The notes: generated by a model not told the origin, from the letters alone. A stretch of 64,000 bases of DNA from Hymenobacter metallilatus (GCF_003944705.1 NZ_RWIS01000009.1:170681-234680), one strand, 5' to 3'. Shown: positions 17,342 through 26,249, numbered from the stretch's first letter. Program-made: numbers and translations.

Positions 17342-18382
17342 ATGTCTGCCACTACTTTCGACTACCTCATGATGCAGCGCGCCCTCGACCTGGCGCGCCT
17401 GGGCACCGGTTATACCCGCCCAAACCCGCTGGTAGGCTGCGTCATCACCCATCAAGGCCGCATTATTGGGGAGGGCTGGCACCGGCAGTATGGGGGGCCG
17501 CACGCCGAGGTACACGCCGTGCAGTCGGTAACTGCGCAGCACCTGCTACCCCAAAGCCGCGTATACGTAACGCTGGAGCCCTGCTCTCACTTCGGCAAAA
17601 CCCCACCCTGCGCCGACCTGCTCATCGAGAAAAAGGTAGCCGAAGTGGTGGTGTGCAACCTGGACCCGAATCCGCTGGTAGCTGGCCGGGGCATTCAGAA
17701 ACTGCGGGATGCCGGTATTCAGGTAGAAACCGGGCTACTGGAGGCCCAAGGGCGCCAGCTGAACCGCCGGTTCTTCACGTTTCAGGAGCAGCAACGGCCC
17801 TATGTTGTGTTGAAGTGGGCCGAAACGGCCGATGGCTATTTGGCCGGGCCCTACTTTCAGCCGGTACCCATTAGTGGGGAGTTGGCCCGGGTAGCGGTGC
17901 ATCAGTGGCGGGCCGAGGAGCATGCCATTCTGGTGGGCACCCGCACCGCCCTGCACGACAACCCCCGCCTGAACGTGCGGGAATGGCCGGGGCAGAACCC
18001 CGTGCGCGTGGTAATCGACAAGAATCTGAGTCTGCCTCCCACTCACCACCTCTTCGATGGCTCGCAGCCTACCGTGGTATTCACCTACCGGGAACGAGCA
18101 GCCAAGGACAACCTTAGCTACGTAATGCTTTCGGAGGCCGAAGACCTGTTCCCGCAGATTCTGCACAACCTGTTCCAGCGCCACATCCAATCCGTGCTGG
18201 TAGAAGGTGGGCCCACCGTGCTGCACTCCTTGCTGAAAGATGGGCTATGGGACGAGGCCCGGGTAATCAGGTCGCGGCAGCGGCTGGGCGGAGGCGTACC
18301 GGCCCCGCAGATGGGGCTTACGGGTCTGCAGGAACACCGGCTGCTGGGCCAGGACGAAGTATTCTGCTACCGGCGCGCCTAA
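17342..18382 (+). CDS. ribD: Bifunctional riboflavin biosynthesis protein RibD
   Basis: 346 residues. The N-terminal deaminase domain (about 1-145) has the cytidine-deaminase zinc site HAEVHAV and PCSHFGKTPPCADLL; the C-terminal reductase domain (about 150-346) has VVLKWAETADGYLA, LVGTRTALHDNPRLNVR and VLVEGGPTVLHSLL. It deaminates 2,5-diamino-6-ribosylamino-pyrimidinone 5'-phosphate and reduces the ribose side chain. No other rib gene is near. The ATG at 17342 gives the standard N-terminus. A terminator shared with rpmA follows. Confidence 0.95.
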   Translation: MSATTFDYLMMQRALDLARLGTGYTRPNPLVGCVITHQGRIIGEGWHRQYGGPHAEVHAVQSVTAQHLLPQSRVYVTLEPCSHFGKTPPCADLLIEKKVAEVVVCNLDPNPLVAGRGIQKLRDAGIQVETGLLEAQGRQLNRRFFTFQEQQRPYVVLKWAETADGYLAGPYFQPVPISGELARVAVHQWRAEEHAILVGTRTALHDNPRLNVREWPGQNPVRVVIDKNLSLPPTHHLFDGSQPTVVFTYRERAAKDNLSYVMLSEAEDLFPQILHNLFQRHIQSVLVEGGPTVLHSLLKDGLWDEARVIRSRQRLGGGVPAPQMGLTGLQEHRLLGQDEVFCYRRA

Positions 18383-18408
18383 CCCAGAACAGAGCAGCGC
18401 GCCGGAAC

Positions 18409-18446
18409 GCAAAAAGGGACCATCCCTACGGACGGTCCCTTTTTGC
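18409..18446. terminator. Bidirectional terminator between ribD and rpmA
   Basis: GCAAAAAGGGACC (18409-18421) pairs exactly with 18434-18446 around a 12-base loop. The stem has A and T runs on both sides, so it can stop both convergent genes. Confidence 0.9.
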
Positions 18447-18484
18447 ATACTCGCCGGATCAGATCCGGAGACTATGTAGGGTTA

Positions 18485-18790
18485 TTACTCAGCAGCAGAA
18501 GCTGTAGCCGACGTGTGCACCTCCGCAGCTTCAACGGCCGCTGGAACTACCGATACAAACGAACGGTCTTTGCGGCCCTTGCGGAACTGCACCGTGCCGT
18601 CAATCATAGCGAACAGGGTGTGGTCTTTGCCAATACCCACGTTCTGGCCGGGGTGGTGCTTGGTACCGCGCTGACGCACGATAATGTTGCCGGCAATGAT
18701 GGACTGCCCGCCGAAGATTTTCACGCCCAGACGCTTAGCTTCTGATTCGCGGCCGTTGTTGGAGCTACCTACGCCTTTCTTGTGTGCCAT
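18485..18790 (-). CDS. rpmA: 50S ribosomal protein L27
   Basis: 101 residues. The start [20 protein letters not shown] and the core [20 protein letters not shown] and [13 protein letters not shown] are diagnostic. The N-terminus begins directly with AHKK, without the cleaved extension of Firmicutes L27, so it reaches the peptidyl-transferase centre unprocessed. An Ala/Glu-rich tail of about 15 residues extends past the usual end. It lies downstream of rplU in the standard order, but a word-type inverted repeat sits between the two. Confidence 0.97.
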   Translation of the reverse strand: MAHKKGVGSSNNGRESEAKRLGVKIFGGQSIIAGNIIVRQRGTKHHPGQNVGIGKDHTLFAMIDGTVQFRKGRKDRSFVSVVPAAVEAAEVHTSATASAAE

Positions 18791-18797
18791 GGTATTG

Positions 18798-18883
18798 GAG
18801 AATTATGAAGTATGAATGTTGAATTATGAGGTGAACTGGGCTTTGCACCGCAATTCATCATTCATAATTCTAAACTCATAACT
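18798..18883. repeat. Word-type inverted repeat between rplU and rpmA (word GAATTATGA)
   Basis: The left arm 18798-18833 reads GAATTATGAAGTATGAAT; the right arm 18851-18883 contains the reverse complement CATCATTCATAATTC. It sits inside an operon that is normally tightly spaced, so it may modulate the L21/L27 ratio (inference). Confidence 0.7.
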
Positions 18884-18887
18884 GGCC

Positions 18888-19193
18888 TTAGCCGATGCTG
18901 TTGATTAGAACTTTGGTGAACTGCTGACGGTGACCGTTCAGCTTCTTGTAGCCCTTACGGCGCTTCTTCTTAAATACCAGCACCTTGTCGCCTTTTACGT
19001 GGGCCAGGATGGTACCGCTTACGGTAACGTCCAGCTCGGGCGAGCCAATGGTGAGGGTTCCGTTATCATCGGTCAGCAGGGCTTTGCCCAGCTCCACAGT
19101 GTCGCCGACGTTGCCAGCCAAACGGTGGGCATATACAAATTTATTGGCTTCGACCTTAGTCTGCTTCCCGGCTATGTTGACAATTGCGTACAT
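18888..19193 (-). CDS. rplU: 50S ribosomal protein L21
   Basis: 101 residues with the family start MYAIVNIAGKQTKVEANKFV and the basic C-terminal signature VFKKKRRKGYKKLNGHRQQF, which contacts 23S rRNA. Length is normal. It is first of the rplU-rpmA pair and divergent from nrdB. A good promoter (19226-19257) lies 33 bases upstream. Confidence 0.97.
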   Translation of the reverse strand: MYAIVNIAGKQTKVEANKFVYAHRLAGNVGDTVELGKALLTDDNGTLTIGSPELDVTVSGTILAHVKGDKVLVFKKKRRKGYKKLNGHRQQFTKVLINSIG

Positions 19194-19225
19194 CGGCGTC
19201 TTCGCGGTTTCTGAAAAATGGAAGG

Positions 19226-19257
19226 CAAAAGTAGAAGGATGATTTTACAAATCCAAA
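19226..19257 (-). promoter_or_regulatory. Promoter of rplU
   Basis: On the minus strand, TTTG at 19257-19254 and TACTTTTG at 19233-19226 are separated by 20 bases, close to the Bacteroidota sigma consensus. The leader to the ATG is about 30 bases. Confidence 0.65.
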
Positions 19258-19344
19258 CCCTAACTCACTAAACCTCATCGTCCCTATCCATTCCGTAGTT
19301 GCCCAACCCGGTTAAAGGAACCCGCTGCCGGGTGTGCGAATACT

Positions 19345-19406
19345 ATTTTCTGTGGACAACCGCAATTATCCACAGAAAAAGTGTGGATAACTAAAGTTAT
19401 TCACAC
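19345..19406. promoter_or_regulatory. Cluster of four DnaA boxes arranged as two palindromes
   Basis: TGTGGACAA (19351-19359, inverted near-box), TTATCCACA (19366-19374, perfect box), TGTGGATAA (19382-19390, perfect inverted box) and TTATTCACA (19397-19405, near-box). The first pair is extended by matching TTTTC/GAAAA flanks; the second pair forms GTGTGGATAACT AA AGTTATTCACAC with one mismatch. They lie between rplU (minus) and nrdB (plus), upstream of the nrdB promoter. DnaA binding is predicted from the box consensus only. Confidence 0.75.
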
Positions 19407-19508
19407 TTACCCCCTTGCTTTTTTACTGATTTCGCCCTAAGGAGCAACTGGCAGGAACATAGAAGCATACATAAAAAATACTGGACAAAAAATGCCACAG
19501 ACGGGCCG

Positions 19509-19536
19509 TTGTTCCCGGCGGGGCGGTTTATCTTTG
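19509..19536 (+). promoter_or_regulatory. Promoter of nrdB
   Basis: TTG (19509-19511), a 17-base spacer and TATCTTTG (19529-19536), an exact TAnnTTTG. The leader to the ATG at 19645 is about 100 bases. The DnaA-box cluster lies 105-160 bases upstream. Confidence 0.65.
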
Positions 19537-19644
19537 GCTTCCGGCCCCAAGCTCTGACTGCCCTGAACAATTTGTTGAGGGAGGAGGTTGGGAACAGCTG
19601 CTTTGCTCATTTCCGGCACCTTACATCTACCTATACCTGCTGTC

Positions 19645-20607
19645 ATGGAACCTCTGCTCACTGAGAACCCCAACCGCTTCGTCCTTTTCCCAATCCAGCA
19701 CAACGATGTGTGGCAGATGTATAAGAAAGCCGAGGCATCGTTCTGGACGGCGGAGGAAATTGATCTGAGCCAGGACCAGAAGGACTGGGATTCGCTCAAC
19801 GACGGGGAGCGGCACTTCATCAGCCACGTGCTGGCTTTCTTCGCTGCCTCTGATGGCATCGTGAACGAGAACCTGGCCGTGAACTTCATGCAGGAGGTGC
19901 AGATGGCTGAGGCCCGCTGCTTCTACGGCTTCCAGGTGATGATGGAAAATATCCACTCCGAAACCTACTCCCTGCTGATTGACACCTACATCAAAGACCC
20001 CAAGGAAAAGGACCGCCTGTTCAACGCCTTGGAAACGGTGCCCTGCGTGAAGAAAAAAGGGGAATGGGCCCTGAAATGGATTAACTCCGAGAATTTTACG
20101 GAGCGCCTGATTGCCTTTGCCGCCGTGGAGGGTATTTTCTTCTCTGGCTCGTTCTGCTCTATTTTCTGGCTGAAAAAGCGGGGGCTGATGCCGGGCCTGA
20201 CCTTCTCGAACGAATTGATTTCCCGCGACGAAGGCCTGCACTGCGACTTTGCCTGCCTGCTCTACCGTGACCATCTGCGGAATAAGCTGCCCGAAAGCCG
20301 CGTGCACGACATCATCCGCGACGCGGTGCAGATTGAGCAGGAATTTGTGACGGATGCGCTGCCGGTAAACCTCATTGGCATGAATGCCCAGAGCATGAGC
20401 CAGTACATTGAGTTTGTGGCCGACCGCCTATTGGGCGAGCTAGGCTACAGCAAAATCTACAACGCCTCCAACCCCTTTGATTTCATGGAGATGATTTCAT
20501 TGCAGGGTAAAACCAATTTCTTCGAGAAGCGCGTGGGCGAGTACCAAAAGGCCGGGGTGCTATCGGACCGCACGGCCAATGCTTTCTCGCTGGACGAGGA
20601 TTTTTAA
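19645..20607 (+). CDS. nrdB: Class Ia ribonucleotide reductase beta subunit NrdB (eukaryote-like R2)
   Basis: 320 residues. It carries the di-iron/tyrosyl-radical cofactor that activates NrdA. The metal-ligand and radical regions are visible: [31 protein letters not shown] with the probable radical Tyr, [32 protein letters not shown] and [14 protein letters not shown]. The C-terminal tail NAFSLDEDF is the peptide that docks on NrdA. Sequence style is that of the eukaryote-like R2 branch. The ATG at 19645 is the family-like start. nrdA lies 1.9 kb downstream with two unrelated genes between, an unusual split. Confidence 0.96.
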   Translation: MEPLLTENPNRFVLFPIQHNDVWQMYKKAEASFWTAEEIDLSQDQKDWDSLNDGERHFISHVLAFFAASDGIVNENLAVNFMQEVQMAEARCFYGFQVMMENIHSETYSLLIDTYIKDPKEKDRLFNALETVPCVKKKGEWALKWINSENFTERLIAFAAVEGIFFSGSFCSIFWLKKRGLMPGLTFSNELISRDEGLHCDFACLLYRDHLRNKLPESRVHDIIRDAVQIEQEFVTDALPVNLIGMNAQSMSQYIEFVADRLLGELGYSKIYNASNPFDFMEMISLQGKTNFFEKRVGEYQKAGVLSDRTANAFSLDEDF

Positions 20608-20624
20608 TAGGCCTTTTTTGCTTG

Positions 20625-20664
20625 CCGGAACGGGCGCTGTGCAGCTGCACAGCGCCCGTTCCGG
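20625..20664 (+). terminator. Perfect 40-bp palindrome after nrdB
   Basis: 20625-20644 is the exact reverse complement of 20645-20664, starting 17 bases after the nrdB stop and preceded by a TTTTTT run. No U-tract follows, so it may stabilise the 3' end rather than terminate. Confidence 0.65.
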
Positions 20665-20819
20665 TTTCGTAGCTTTCCTATACTATTCTTCTGCCGTCAC
20701 CGTTGCTGCTGGTAAAGTGCCTATTATGCGGTTTCATGAACGGTGTAGGGTTTCTGCGCCCCACGTACACCGTTTGCAAATTCGCTACAGCACCGTATTT
20801 AGCTACCCTATTCCGACTT

Positions 20820-21749
20820 ATGAGAAAAGCGTTTCTATTGCTAGCTCCCTTGCTGCTGAGCAGCTGCACCTTGTTTGCGCAGGGCGACTTTAGCCAGCTG
20901 AACCGGCAGGCGGCCGATGCATACGCCGCCAAAAACTACCGCTCCTCCGGGCAGCTTTACGACCAAGCATTTAAACAGCGTAATGCCCTGCCCACCAGCA
21001 CCGACTTGTACAACGCCGCCTGCAGTTGGGCTCTGGCCGGCGACGCTACCAAGGCTTTCCAGTACCTGGACCGGGCTACGCTGGCGGGCTGGGAGAACCT
21101 GGCCCATGTGCAACAGGATACCGACCTGGCGGCGCTACACGCCGATAAACGCTGGCAACCTATGCTGACGAAGCTACGGGCACAGCTGGCTAAGCTGGAA
21201 GCCAACTACAACCGGCCCCTCAAGCAGCAGCTGGATTCTATTTATGCCTCCGACCAGGGTGGGCGGCAGCAGTACGCTGAAATTCAGAAGCAATACGGGG
21301 ATAAGTCGCCGCAGATGCAGGCGCTATGGAAGGAAATAGAGGCCAAGGATGCCCGGAACCTGCAGAAGATAACGGCACTGCTGGATGCCCATGGTTGGCC
21401 CACCAAGGCGGAAGTAGGCAACATGGGTACCCAAACGGTATTTCTGGTTATTCAGCACTCCAACCTGCCTACCCTGGAAAAATACTTTCCCATGGCCAGG
21501 CAGGCCGCGGAGCGGGGCGACCTGGCAAAGTCGGCGCTGGCGCTGATGCAGGACCGGCTGCTGATGTGGCAGGGCAAGCCGCAGATATACGGCAGCCAGC
21601 TCCACACGGACCCCAAAACCAACAAAATGGTTTTCTATACCATTCAGGACGAGGCCCATGTGGATGAGCGACGGGCAGCCATTGGTATGGAGCCGCTGGC
21701 CAGCTACGCCAAACGCTTCGGGCTGGAATATACAGTGCCCACGAAGTAA
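20820..21749 (+). CDS. Secreted DUF6624-like protein with TPR-like N-terminus
   Basis: 309 residues. The signal peptide MRKAFLLLAPLLLSSCTLFA also fits a lipoprotein (Cys16). Residues 25-110 look like a tetratricopeptide pair (AADAYAAKNYRSSGQLYDQA, then YNAACSWALAGDATKAFQYL). The C-terminal half (about 155-305), with AQNLQK-like LQKITALLDAHGWPTKAEVG, HSNLPTLEKYFPMAR, LLMWQGKPQIYGSQL and ERRAAIGMEPLASYAKRFG, fits the uncharacterised DUF6624 family. Function is unknown. The start at 20820 gives the signal peptide; the upstream in-frame start at 20703 has no support. It lies between nrdB and nrdA without obvious relation to either. Confidence 0.75.
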   Translation: MRKAFLLLAPLLLSSCTLFAQGDFSQLNRQAADAYAAKNYRSSGQLYDQAFKQRNALPTSTDLYNAACSWALAGDATKAFQYLDRATLAGWENLAHVQQDTDLAALHADKRWQPMLTKLRAQLAKLEANYNRPLKQQLDSIYASDQGGRQQYAEIQKQYGDKSPQMQALWKEIEAKDARNLQKITALLDAHGWPTKAEVGNMGTQTVFLVIQHSNLPTLEKYFPMARQAAERGDLAKSALALMQDRLLMWQGKPQIYGSQLHTDPKTNKMVFYTIQDEAHVDERRAAIGMEPLASYAKRFGLEYTVPTK

Positions 21750-21862
21750 GCACCGCACCAAGCTGGCTACACAACCAGCGGCCCGATCCGGGCAGATATA
21801 AAACCAGCACCACAGTAGCCACCCAAAGTTGGTAGTGAATTAGCCGCCAGTAAGCCGTTAAT

Positions 21863-22153
21863 ATGCTCCAGCAGGCAATTCAGGATAAGGCCAATGCTGC
21901 CATTGCGCAACACGTAGGGTTATGGCTGAGCCCCGAGCAGGCACAGGCTATACAGCAGCAGTACGGCTTCGCTACGTTCACGCTGGTGCGGCAGGTGTAT
22001 GACTTTGCCGTGAGCCAGCCAGCTGACTGGAGCTCCGCTACTCTGGAGCAACACCTGAGCGTAGTAGCGGACACGCTCAAAATGGCTTACCCCTTTTTAA
22101 GTGAGGAAAGTATTCGGCGGCTCGTTAACTGCTTTGCCTACGCCTGGAAGTAG
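21863..22153 (+). CDS. Hypothetical protein, 96 residues
   Basis: A small, soluble, helix-rich protein (MLQQAIQDKANAAIAQHVGL; later LEQHLSVVADTLKMAYPFLS and a C-terminal RRLVNCFAYAWK). No signal peptide, membrane segment or recognised motif. Codon use and GC agree with the neighbours, and a clear terminator follows the stop by 24 bases, supporting a real gene. Function is unknown. Confidence 0.65.
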   Translation: MLQQAIQDKANAAIAQHVGLWLSPEQAQAIQQQYGFATFTLVRQVYDFAVSQPADWSSATLEQHLSVVADTLKMAYPFLSEESIRRLVNCFAYAWK

Positions 22154-22176
22154 TGCCTGGTGTACCAGCTTTTACT

Positions 22177-22215
22177 AAACAGCTCCTGACGTTTGCGGCG
22201 GGAGCTGTTTTTGGT
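22177..22215 (+). terminator. Rho-independent terminator after the 96-residue gene
   Basis: AAACAGCTCC (22177-22186) pairs with GGAGCTGTTT (22201-22210), loop of 14 bases, followed by TT. Placed 24 bases after the stop codon. Confidence 0.8.
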
Positions 22216-22372
22216 TTACGACGCCCGACGTTAACCGACAATACCACTTCTGCCGGAAATCAGCAACCCAATTTCTAAATAGTTTAGCGAGCTATATAGC
22301 AGAGCCTGAATCACAAAAAAAGGCCTGATTAGCACCATTTTAGGCTTATGTGGAAAACTTCCAGAGAATAGG

Positions 22373-22404
22373 TTTGTCCTGAGATTCCAGGACGGATATA
22401 TTCG
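22373..22404 (+). promoter_or_regulatory. nrdA promoter with a palindromic operator in the spacer
   Basis: TTTG at 22373-22376 and TATATTCG at 22397-22404, 20 bases apart. Between them GTCCTG-agattc-CAGGAC (22376-22393) is a perfect six-base-arm palindrome. A regulator binding there would block the promoter; which regulator is unknown. The rest of the 364-base gap before nrdA shows only the preceding terminator and AT-rich sequence. Confidence 0.5.
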
Positions 22405-22517
22405 GAACCGTTGACCTTGCTTACAGGCTTGGCAACCCGCCAGAATCCGCTTGAACTCGTTGGCCGGCCTGCTCCGGCTATTCCCATATCCCAACCCAAC
22501 CTCAACCTGCTACGCCT

Positions 22518-24899
22518 ATGCTGGTACTAAAACGCGACGGCCGCCGCGAGTCCGTGAAATTTGATAAAGTCACGGCCCGCATCGAGAAGCTCTGCTACGG
22601 GCTTAATATGTTGTACGTGTCGCCGATTGAGGTGGCCAAGAAGGTTATCGACGGCATTTATGACGGCGTAACCACTGTGGAGCTCGATAACCTGGCCGCC
22701 GAAACGGCCGCCTCGCTCACCACCAAACACCCCGATTACGCCATCCTGGCCGCCCGCATTGCGGTGAGCAACCTGCACAAGGTCACCAGCAAGTCGTTCA
22801 GCAGCACCATGAAGCGGCTGCACACCTACGAGGACCCCAAAACCGGCGAAAACGCCTCCCTGATTGCCCAGGACGTGTGGGAAATCGTACACGCCAACGC
22901 GGCTACGCTGGACTCGGCCATCATCTACGACCGGGACTACAACTACGACTACTTCGGCTTCAAGACCATGGAGCGCAGCTACCTGCTGCGCCTGGATGGC
23001 CGGGTGGTGGAGCGCCCCCAGCACATGCTGATGCGCGTGGCCGTGGGTATTCACAAGGAAGACATTGAGTCGGCCATTGAAACCTACAACCTACTGAGTG
23101 AGCGGTGGTTCACGCACGCCACGCCCACGCTGTTCAACGCCGGTACGCCCAAACCCCAGATGTCGTCGTGCTTCCTGCTCACGATGAAGGACGACTCGAT
23201 TGAGGGCATCTACGACACGCTGAAGAACTGCGCCCTGATTTCGCAGAGCGCTGGTGGTATTGGCCTGGCCGTGCACAACGTGCGCGCCACGGGCTCCTAC
23301 ATCAAAGGCACCAACGGCACCTCCAATGGCCTGGTGCCCATGCTGAAGGTGTTCAACGACACGGCCCGCTACGTGGACCAGGGCGGGGGCAAGCGCAAGG
23401 GCGCTTTTGCCATGTACCTGGAGCCCTGGCACGCCGATATCTTCGACTTCCTGGACCTGAAAAAGAACCACGGCAAGGAGGAAATGCGCGCCCGGGACCT
23501 GTTCTACGCCCTCTGGACGCCCGACCTGTTCATGAAGCGGGTGGAAGCCAACGGCGACTGGACGCTGATGTGCCCCAACGAGTGCCCCGGCCTGGACGAG
23601 TGCTACGGCGAGGAGTTTGAGCGCCTGTACCAGAAGTACGAGCGGGAAGGCCGCGGCCGCAAAACCATTAAGGCCCAGGACCTGTGGTTTGCCATTCTGG
23701 AAAGCCAGACCGAAACGGGCACGCCCTACATGCTGTTCAAGGACGCGGCCAACAGCAAGAGCAACCAGAAAAACCTCGGTACCATCAAGTCCTCGAACCT
23801 GTGCACCGAGATTATGGAGTACACCGACAAGGACGAGGTAGCCGTGTGCAACCTGGCCTCCTTGGCGCTGCCCCGCTACGTGCGCCCCGATGAGAAGGGC
23901 AACCTCATCTTCGACCACAAGAAGCTGTACGAGGTAACCTACCACGCCACGCTGAACCTGAACAAGGTTATTGACATCAACTTCTACCCGGTGCCCGAGG
24001 CCGAGAAGTCGAACTTCCGCCACCGGCCCATCGGGTTGGGCGTGCAGGGCCTGGCCGATACGTTCATTGCCCTGCGTATGCCGTTTGAAAGCGACGAAGC
24101 CAGCGGGCTGAACAAGGACATCTTCGAGACCATCTACTTCGCGGCCATGACGGCCTCCAAGGACCTGGCCAAGAAGAACGGCCCCTACGAGACGTTCAAA
24201 GGCTCCCCGCTGAGCCAGGGCCAGTTCCAGTTCGATATGTGGGGCGTTACGCCCGAGTCGGGCCGCTGGGACTGGGAGGCGTTGCGGGCTGAGGTAATGG
24301 AGCACGGCGTGCGCAACTCGCTGCTGGTTGCGCCTATGCCCACGGCTTCTACGGCCCAGATTCTGGGCAATAACGAGTCGTTTGAGCCTTACACCTCTAA
24401 CATTTACGTGCGTCGCGTGCTGAGCGGCGAGTTTATGGTGGTGAACAAGCACCTGCTGAAGGACCTGGTGAAGCTGGGCCTGTGGAACGAGCAGATGAAA
24501 AACGCCATTATTGCCGCCAACGGCTCGGTGCAGGATATTCCGAGCATCCCGCAGAACATTAAGGACCTGTACAAAACGGTGTGGGAGATTTCGCAGCGCC
24601 GCATTATTGATATGTCGGCCGACCGGGGCGCCTACATCTGCCAGAGCCAGAGCCTGAACCTGCACGTGCTGAATGTGAACTTCGGCAAGCTCACCAGCAT
24701 GCACTTCCACTCCTGGAAGAAGGGCCTGAAAACCGGCATGTACTACCTGCGCACCAAAGCCGCCGCCGACGCCATCAAGTTCACGGTACAGAAGCAAGCC
24801 GCCGAGACCCTGGAGCCGCTGAACGTATCGGCCCAGAACGCTTCGGATATGGCCTGCTCCCTGGATAACCCGGACGCCTGCGAGGCCTGCGGTTCGTAA
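22518..24899 (+). CDS. nrdA: Class Ia ribonucleotide reductase alpha subunit NrdA
   Basis: 793 residues. It reduces ribonucleoside diphosphates with the NrdB radical. An N-terminal ATP-cone (residues 1-90, [20 protein letters not shown]) senses ATP/dATP for overall activity control. The catalytic barrel contains MSSCFLL and NLCTEIM with the redox and active-site cysteines, [11 protein letters not shown], and the radical-transfer Tyr pair region. Near the end are [18 protein letters not shown] and a C-terminal redox motif CEACGS, which re-reduces the active-site disulfide. Size and start match eukaryote-like class Ia enzymes, agreeing with the NrdB type. It has its own promoter and terminator. 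Confidence 0.97.
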   Translation: MLVLKRDGRRESVKFDKVTARIEKLCYGLNMLYVSPIEVAKKVIDGIYDGVTTVELDNLAAETAASLTTKHPDYAILAARIAVSNLHKVTSKSFSSTMKRLHTYEDPKTGENASLIAQDVWEIVHANAATLDSAIIYDRDYNYDYFGFKTMERSYLLRLDGRVVERPQHMLMRVAVGIHKEDIESAIETYNLLSERWFTHATPTLFNAGTPKPQMSSCFLLTMKDDSIEGIYDTLKNCALISQSAGGIGLAVHNVRATGSYIKGTNGTSNGLVPMLKVFNDTARYVDQGGGKRKGAFAMYLEPWHADIFDFLDLKKNHGKEEMRARDLFYALWTPDLFMKRVEANGDWTLMCPNECPGLDECYGEEFERLYQKYEREGRGRKTIKAQDLWFAILESQTETGTPYMLFKDAANSKSNQKNLGTIKSSNLCTEIMEYTDKDEVAVCNLASLALPRYVRPDEKGNLIFDHKKLYEVTYHATLNLNKVIDINFYPVPEAEKSNFRHRPIGLGVQGLADTFIALRMPFESDEASGLNKDIFETIYFAAMTASKDLAKKNGPYETFKGSPLSQGQFQFDMWGVTPESGRWDWEALRAEVMEHGVRNSLLVAPMPTASTAQILGNNESFEPYTSNIYVRRVLSGEFMVVNKHLLKDLVKLGLWNEQMKNAIIAANGSVQDIPSIPQNIKDLYKTVWEISQRRIIDMSADRGAYICQSQSLNLHVLNVNFGKLTSMHFHSWKKGLKTGMYYLRTKAAADAIKFTVQKQAAETLEPLNVSAQNASDMACSLDNPDACEACGS

Positions 24900-24911
24900 G
24901 AGAACCAAAAC

Positions 24912-24968
24912 AATAGTTAATATAAAAAGCTGCATCACTAAGTGATGCAGCTTTTTATATTAACTATT
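24912..24968 (+). terminator. Long perfect palindrome and terminator after nrdA
   Basis: A 28-base arm (24912-24939) and its exact complement (24941-24968) with a single-base centre, containing AAAAAGC/GCTTTTT. It is an unusually long and AT-rich terminator 13 bases after the nrdA stop, and the boundary of the AT-rich island. Confidence 0.85.
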
Positions 24969-25091
24969 GGAAACTTATATCGAAAACTATTAGTCAGGCT
25001 GAGCAAAGCATAAAACTTTTCTAAACTCTACCGCACCCGTTAGTGGCTGGTTCATTTTTGAAATAGTTTTACTTTCCATAATCTGTGTCTT

Positions 25092-25508
25092 ATGAAATAT
25101 CTGATACTTGGCATTTGCTTTATCTTAATATTATCAAATAACAGAAGTTGGGCTTATAGGCAACCTTCTAAAGTCATCCACGTGGACTTTCAATATCTAG
25201 AAGCTTGTGAAGAAGGAGGACCGAAGTGTAAACCGATTAGCATAAGCCGAAAAGTTGGTGAAAAAGTAGAATTAGTGTTACCAGACCTATTACGGACATC
25301 CATCAGCATTTGGGACGAAGAGAACTACAAGAAGCTGATGCAACGTACCGGCACTTATCAGCCTATATACAGAACTGGAAGCAGCGAGGAAGGTAAAAGA
25401 CGCAAAATCGTTTTGCCTTTGAGCAAATTGAGAGACGGTAATTATCGTGTTTGGATAGTAGGTGATTCGGTGGGAGGCATGCTCGAACTCCACTTAAGAA
25501 CGGAATAG
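25092..25508 (+). CDS. Hypothetical secreted protein, 138 residues (AT-rich gene)
   Basis: An N-terminal signal peptide (residues 1-21, MKYLILGICFILILSNNRSW) leads to a small, probably beta-rich domain (IHVDFQYLEACEEGG, GEKVELVLPDLLRTS, RKIVLPLSKLRDGNYRVWIV). I recognise no family. The gene is clearly more AT-rich than its surroundings and uses A/T-ending codons (AAA, TTA, ATA), a sign of recent acquisition. A copy of the 148-bp structured repeat begins 17 bases after its stop codon, as also happens after the next gene. Confidence 0.7.
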   Translation: MKYLILGICFILILSNNRSWAYRQPSKVIHVDFQYLEACEEGGPKCKPISISRKVGEKVELVLPDLLRTSISIWDEENYKKLMQRTGTYQPIYRTGSSEEGKRRKIVLPLSKLRDGNYRVWIVGDSVGGMLELHLRTE

Positions 25509-25525
25509 ATTCTTTAATTTCTCTT

Positions 25526-25673
25526 GCACTCGCTTAGCTGTAGCGAGTGAGCCATATGCCTGAGGGGCTGTGCCCTGAATCAAGCCGCGCTACTAGCCCA
25601 ATTCCAGCGGACGCACGCAGCAGAGCTACTGAAATGTAGTGGTCACTCGGCGCAGCCGAGCCACTGCCCGAGG
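25526..25673. repeat. Structured intergenic repeat, copy A (about 148 bp)
   Basis: First of three copies (B at 26067, C at 26324). It starts GCACTCGCTTAGCTGTAGCG and ends with CACTCGGCGCAGCCGAG plus a G-rich tail. Hairpins: CACTCGCT/AGCGAGTG, GGGGC-tgt-GCCCT, GCAGC-aga-GCTAC and CTCGGC-gca-GCCGAG. The first stem differs from copies B and C in both arms and still pairs. It is located 17 bases after a stop codon. Confidence 0.85.
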
Positions 25674-25712
25674 ATTAGTTCGGAAAGAGAAATTATCCAC
25701 ATTTTCAAGCCC

Positions 25713-26051
25713 ATGTCATACCGCTACGTCGGCATTCTGCTATTTCTTTTAATGGCATGTTTTTCCGCAAAGGCACAGACGCGTAAGCCTAAAACCGTAG
25801 CCCCAAATACCTTGTTTCAGGGGATTTGGGCAGTTGGCCCTAATGAGAATGCAGAGTTTGAAGTGCGTGGCAGCCGCTTGACGTACGTTGAATTTCCGGA
25901 TACGCCTGTCCGGTACAGAATCACCCCTACTACCCTCACGATTTTCAACGAGGATGGCCCTTCTGTTTGCAGAATCAGGAAGCTGACCAAGGATAGCTTG
26001 GTGTATGTGACTTCTGGTGGGTTTACAGTTCGGCTATACAAACGCCGCTAG
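25713..26051 (+). CDS. Hypothetical secreted protein, 112 residues
   Basis: Signal peptide (1-21, ending CFSAKAQ) and a small beta-rich domain: TLFQGIWAVGPNENAEFEVR, RYRITPTTLTIFNED, CRIRKLTKDSLVYV, GGFTVRLYKR. The pattern of a measured 'value, then text/error' beta-barrel resembles lipocalin-like small secreted proteins of Bacteroidota (inference, weak). GC content is below that of its chromosomal neighbours. Repeat copy A lies 40 bases before its start and copy B 15 bases after its stop. Confidence 0.72.
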   Translation: MSYRYVGILLFLLMACFSAKAQTRKPKTVAPNTLFQGIWAVGPNENAEFEVRGSRLTYVEFPDTPVRYRITPTTLTIFNEDGPSVCRIRKLTKDSLVYVTSGGFTVRLYKRR

Positions 26052-26066
26052 GTTCTTATTTCCCCC

Positions 26067-26214
26067 GCACTCGCTCGGCTGTGCCGAGTGAGCCCTACGC
26101 CTGAGGGGCTATGCCTCGAATCCGGCCGCACCACAAGCGCAGTTCCGGCGGACGCACGCAGCAAAGCTGCTGGGGCATAGTGGTCACTCGGCGCAGCCGA
26201 GCGACTGCTGGGGG
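26067..26214. repeat. Structured intergenic repeat, copy B
   Basis: It shares with copy C the first 44 bases exactly (GCACTCGCTCGGCTGTGCCG onward). Hairpins: CTCGGC-tgt-GCCGAG, GGGGC-tat-GCCTC, GCAGC-aaa-GCTGC and CTCGGC-gca-GCCGAG. It begins 15 bases after the stop of the 112-residue gene. Confidence 0.87.
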
Positions 26215-26249
26215 CGGCATGATAATGACCTTCCTTACATTAATATGGC

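Noticed and set aside
19240..19590. Chromosome replication origin
   Set aside because: A DnaA-box cluster and a change of gene strand fit, but there is no dnaA, no clear AT-rich unwinding repeat array, and skew cannot be measured here; kept as a regulatory-site finding only.
23091..24938. 615-codon open frame antisense to nrdA
   Set aside because: Product has no domain and is typical of antisense frames in high-GC genes with strong codon bias; nrdA is unambiguous.
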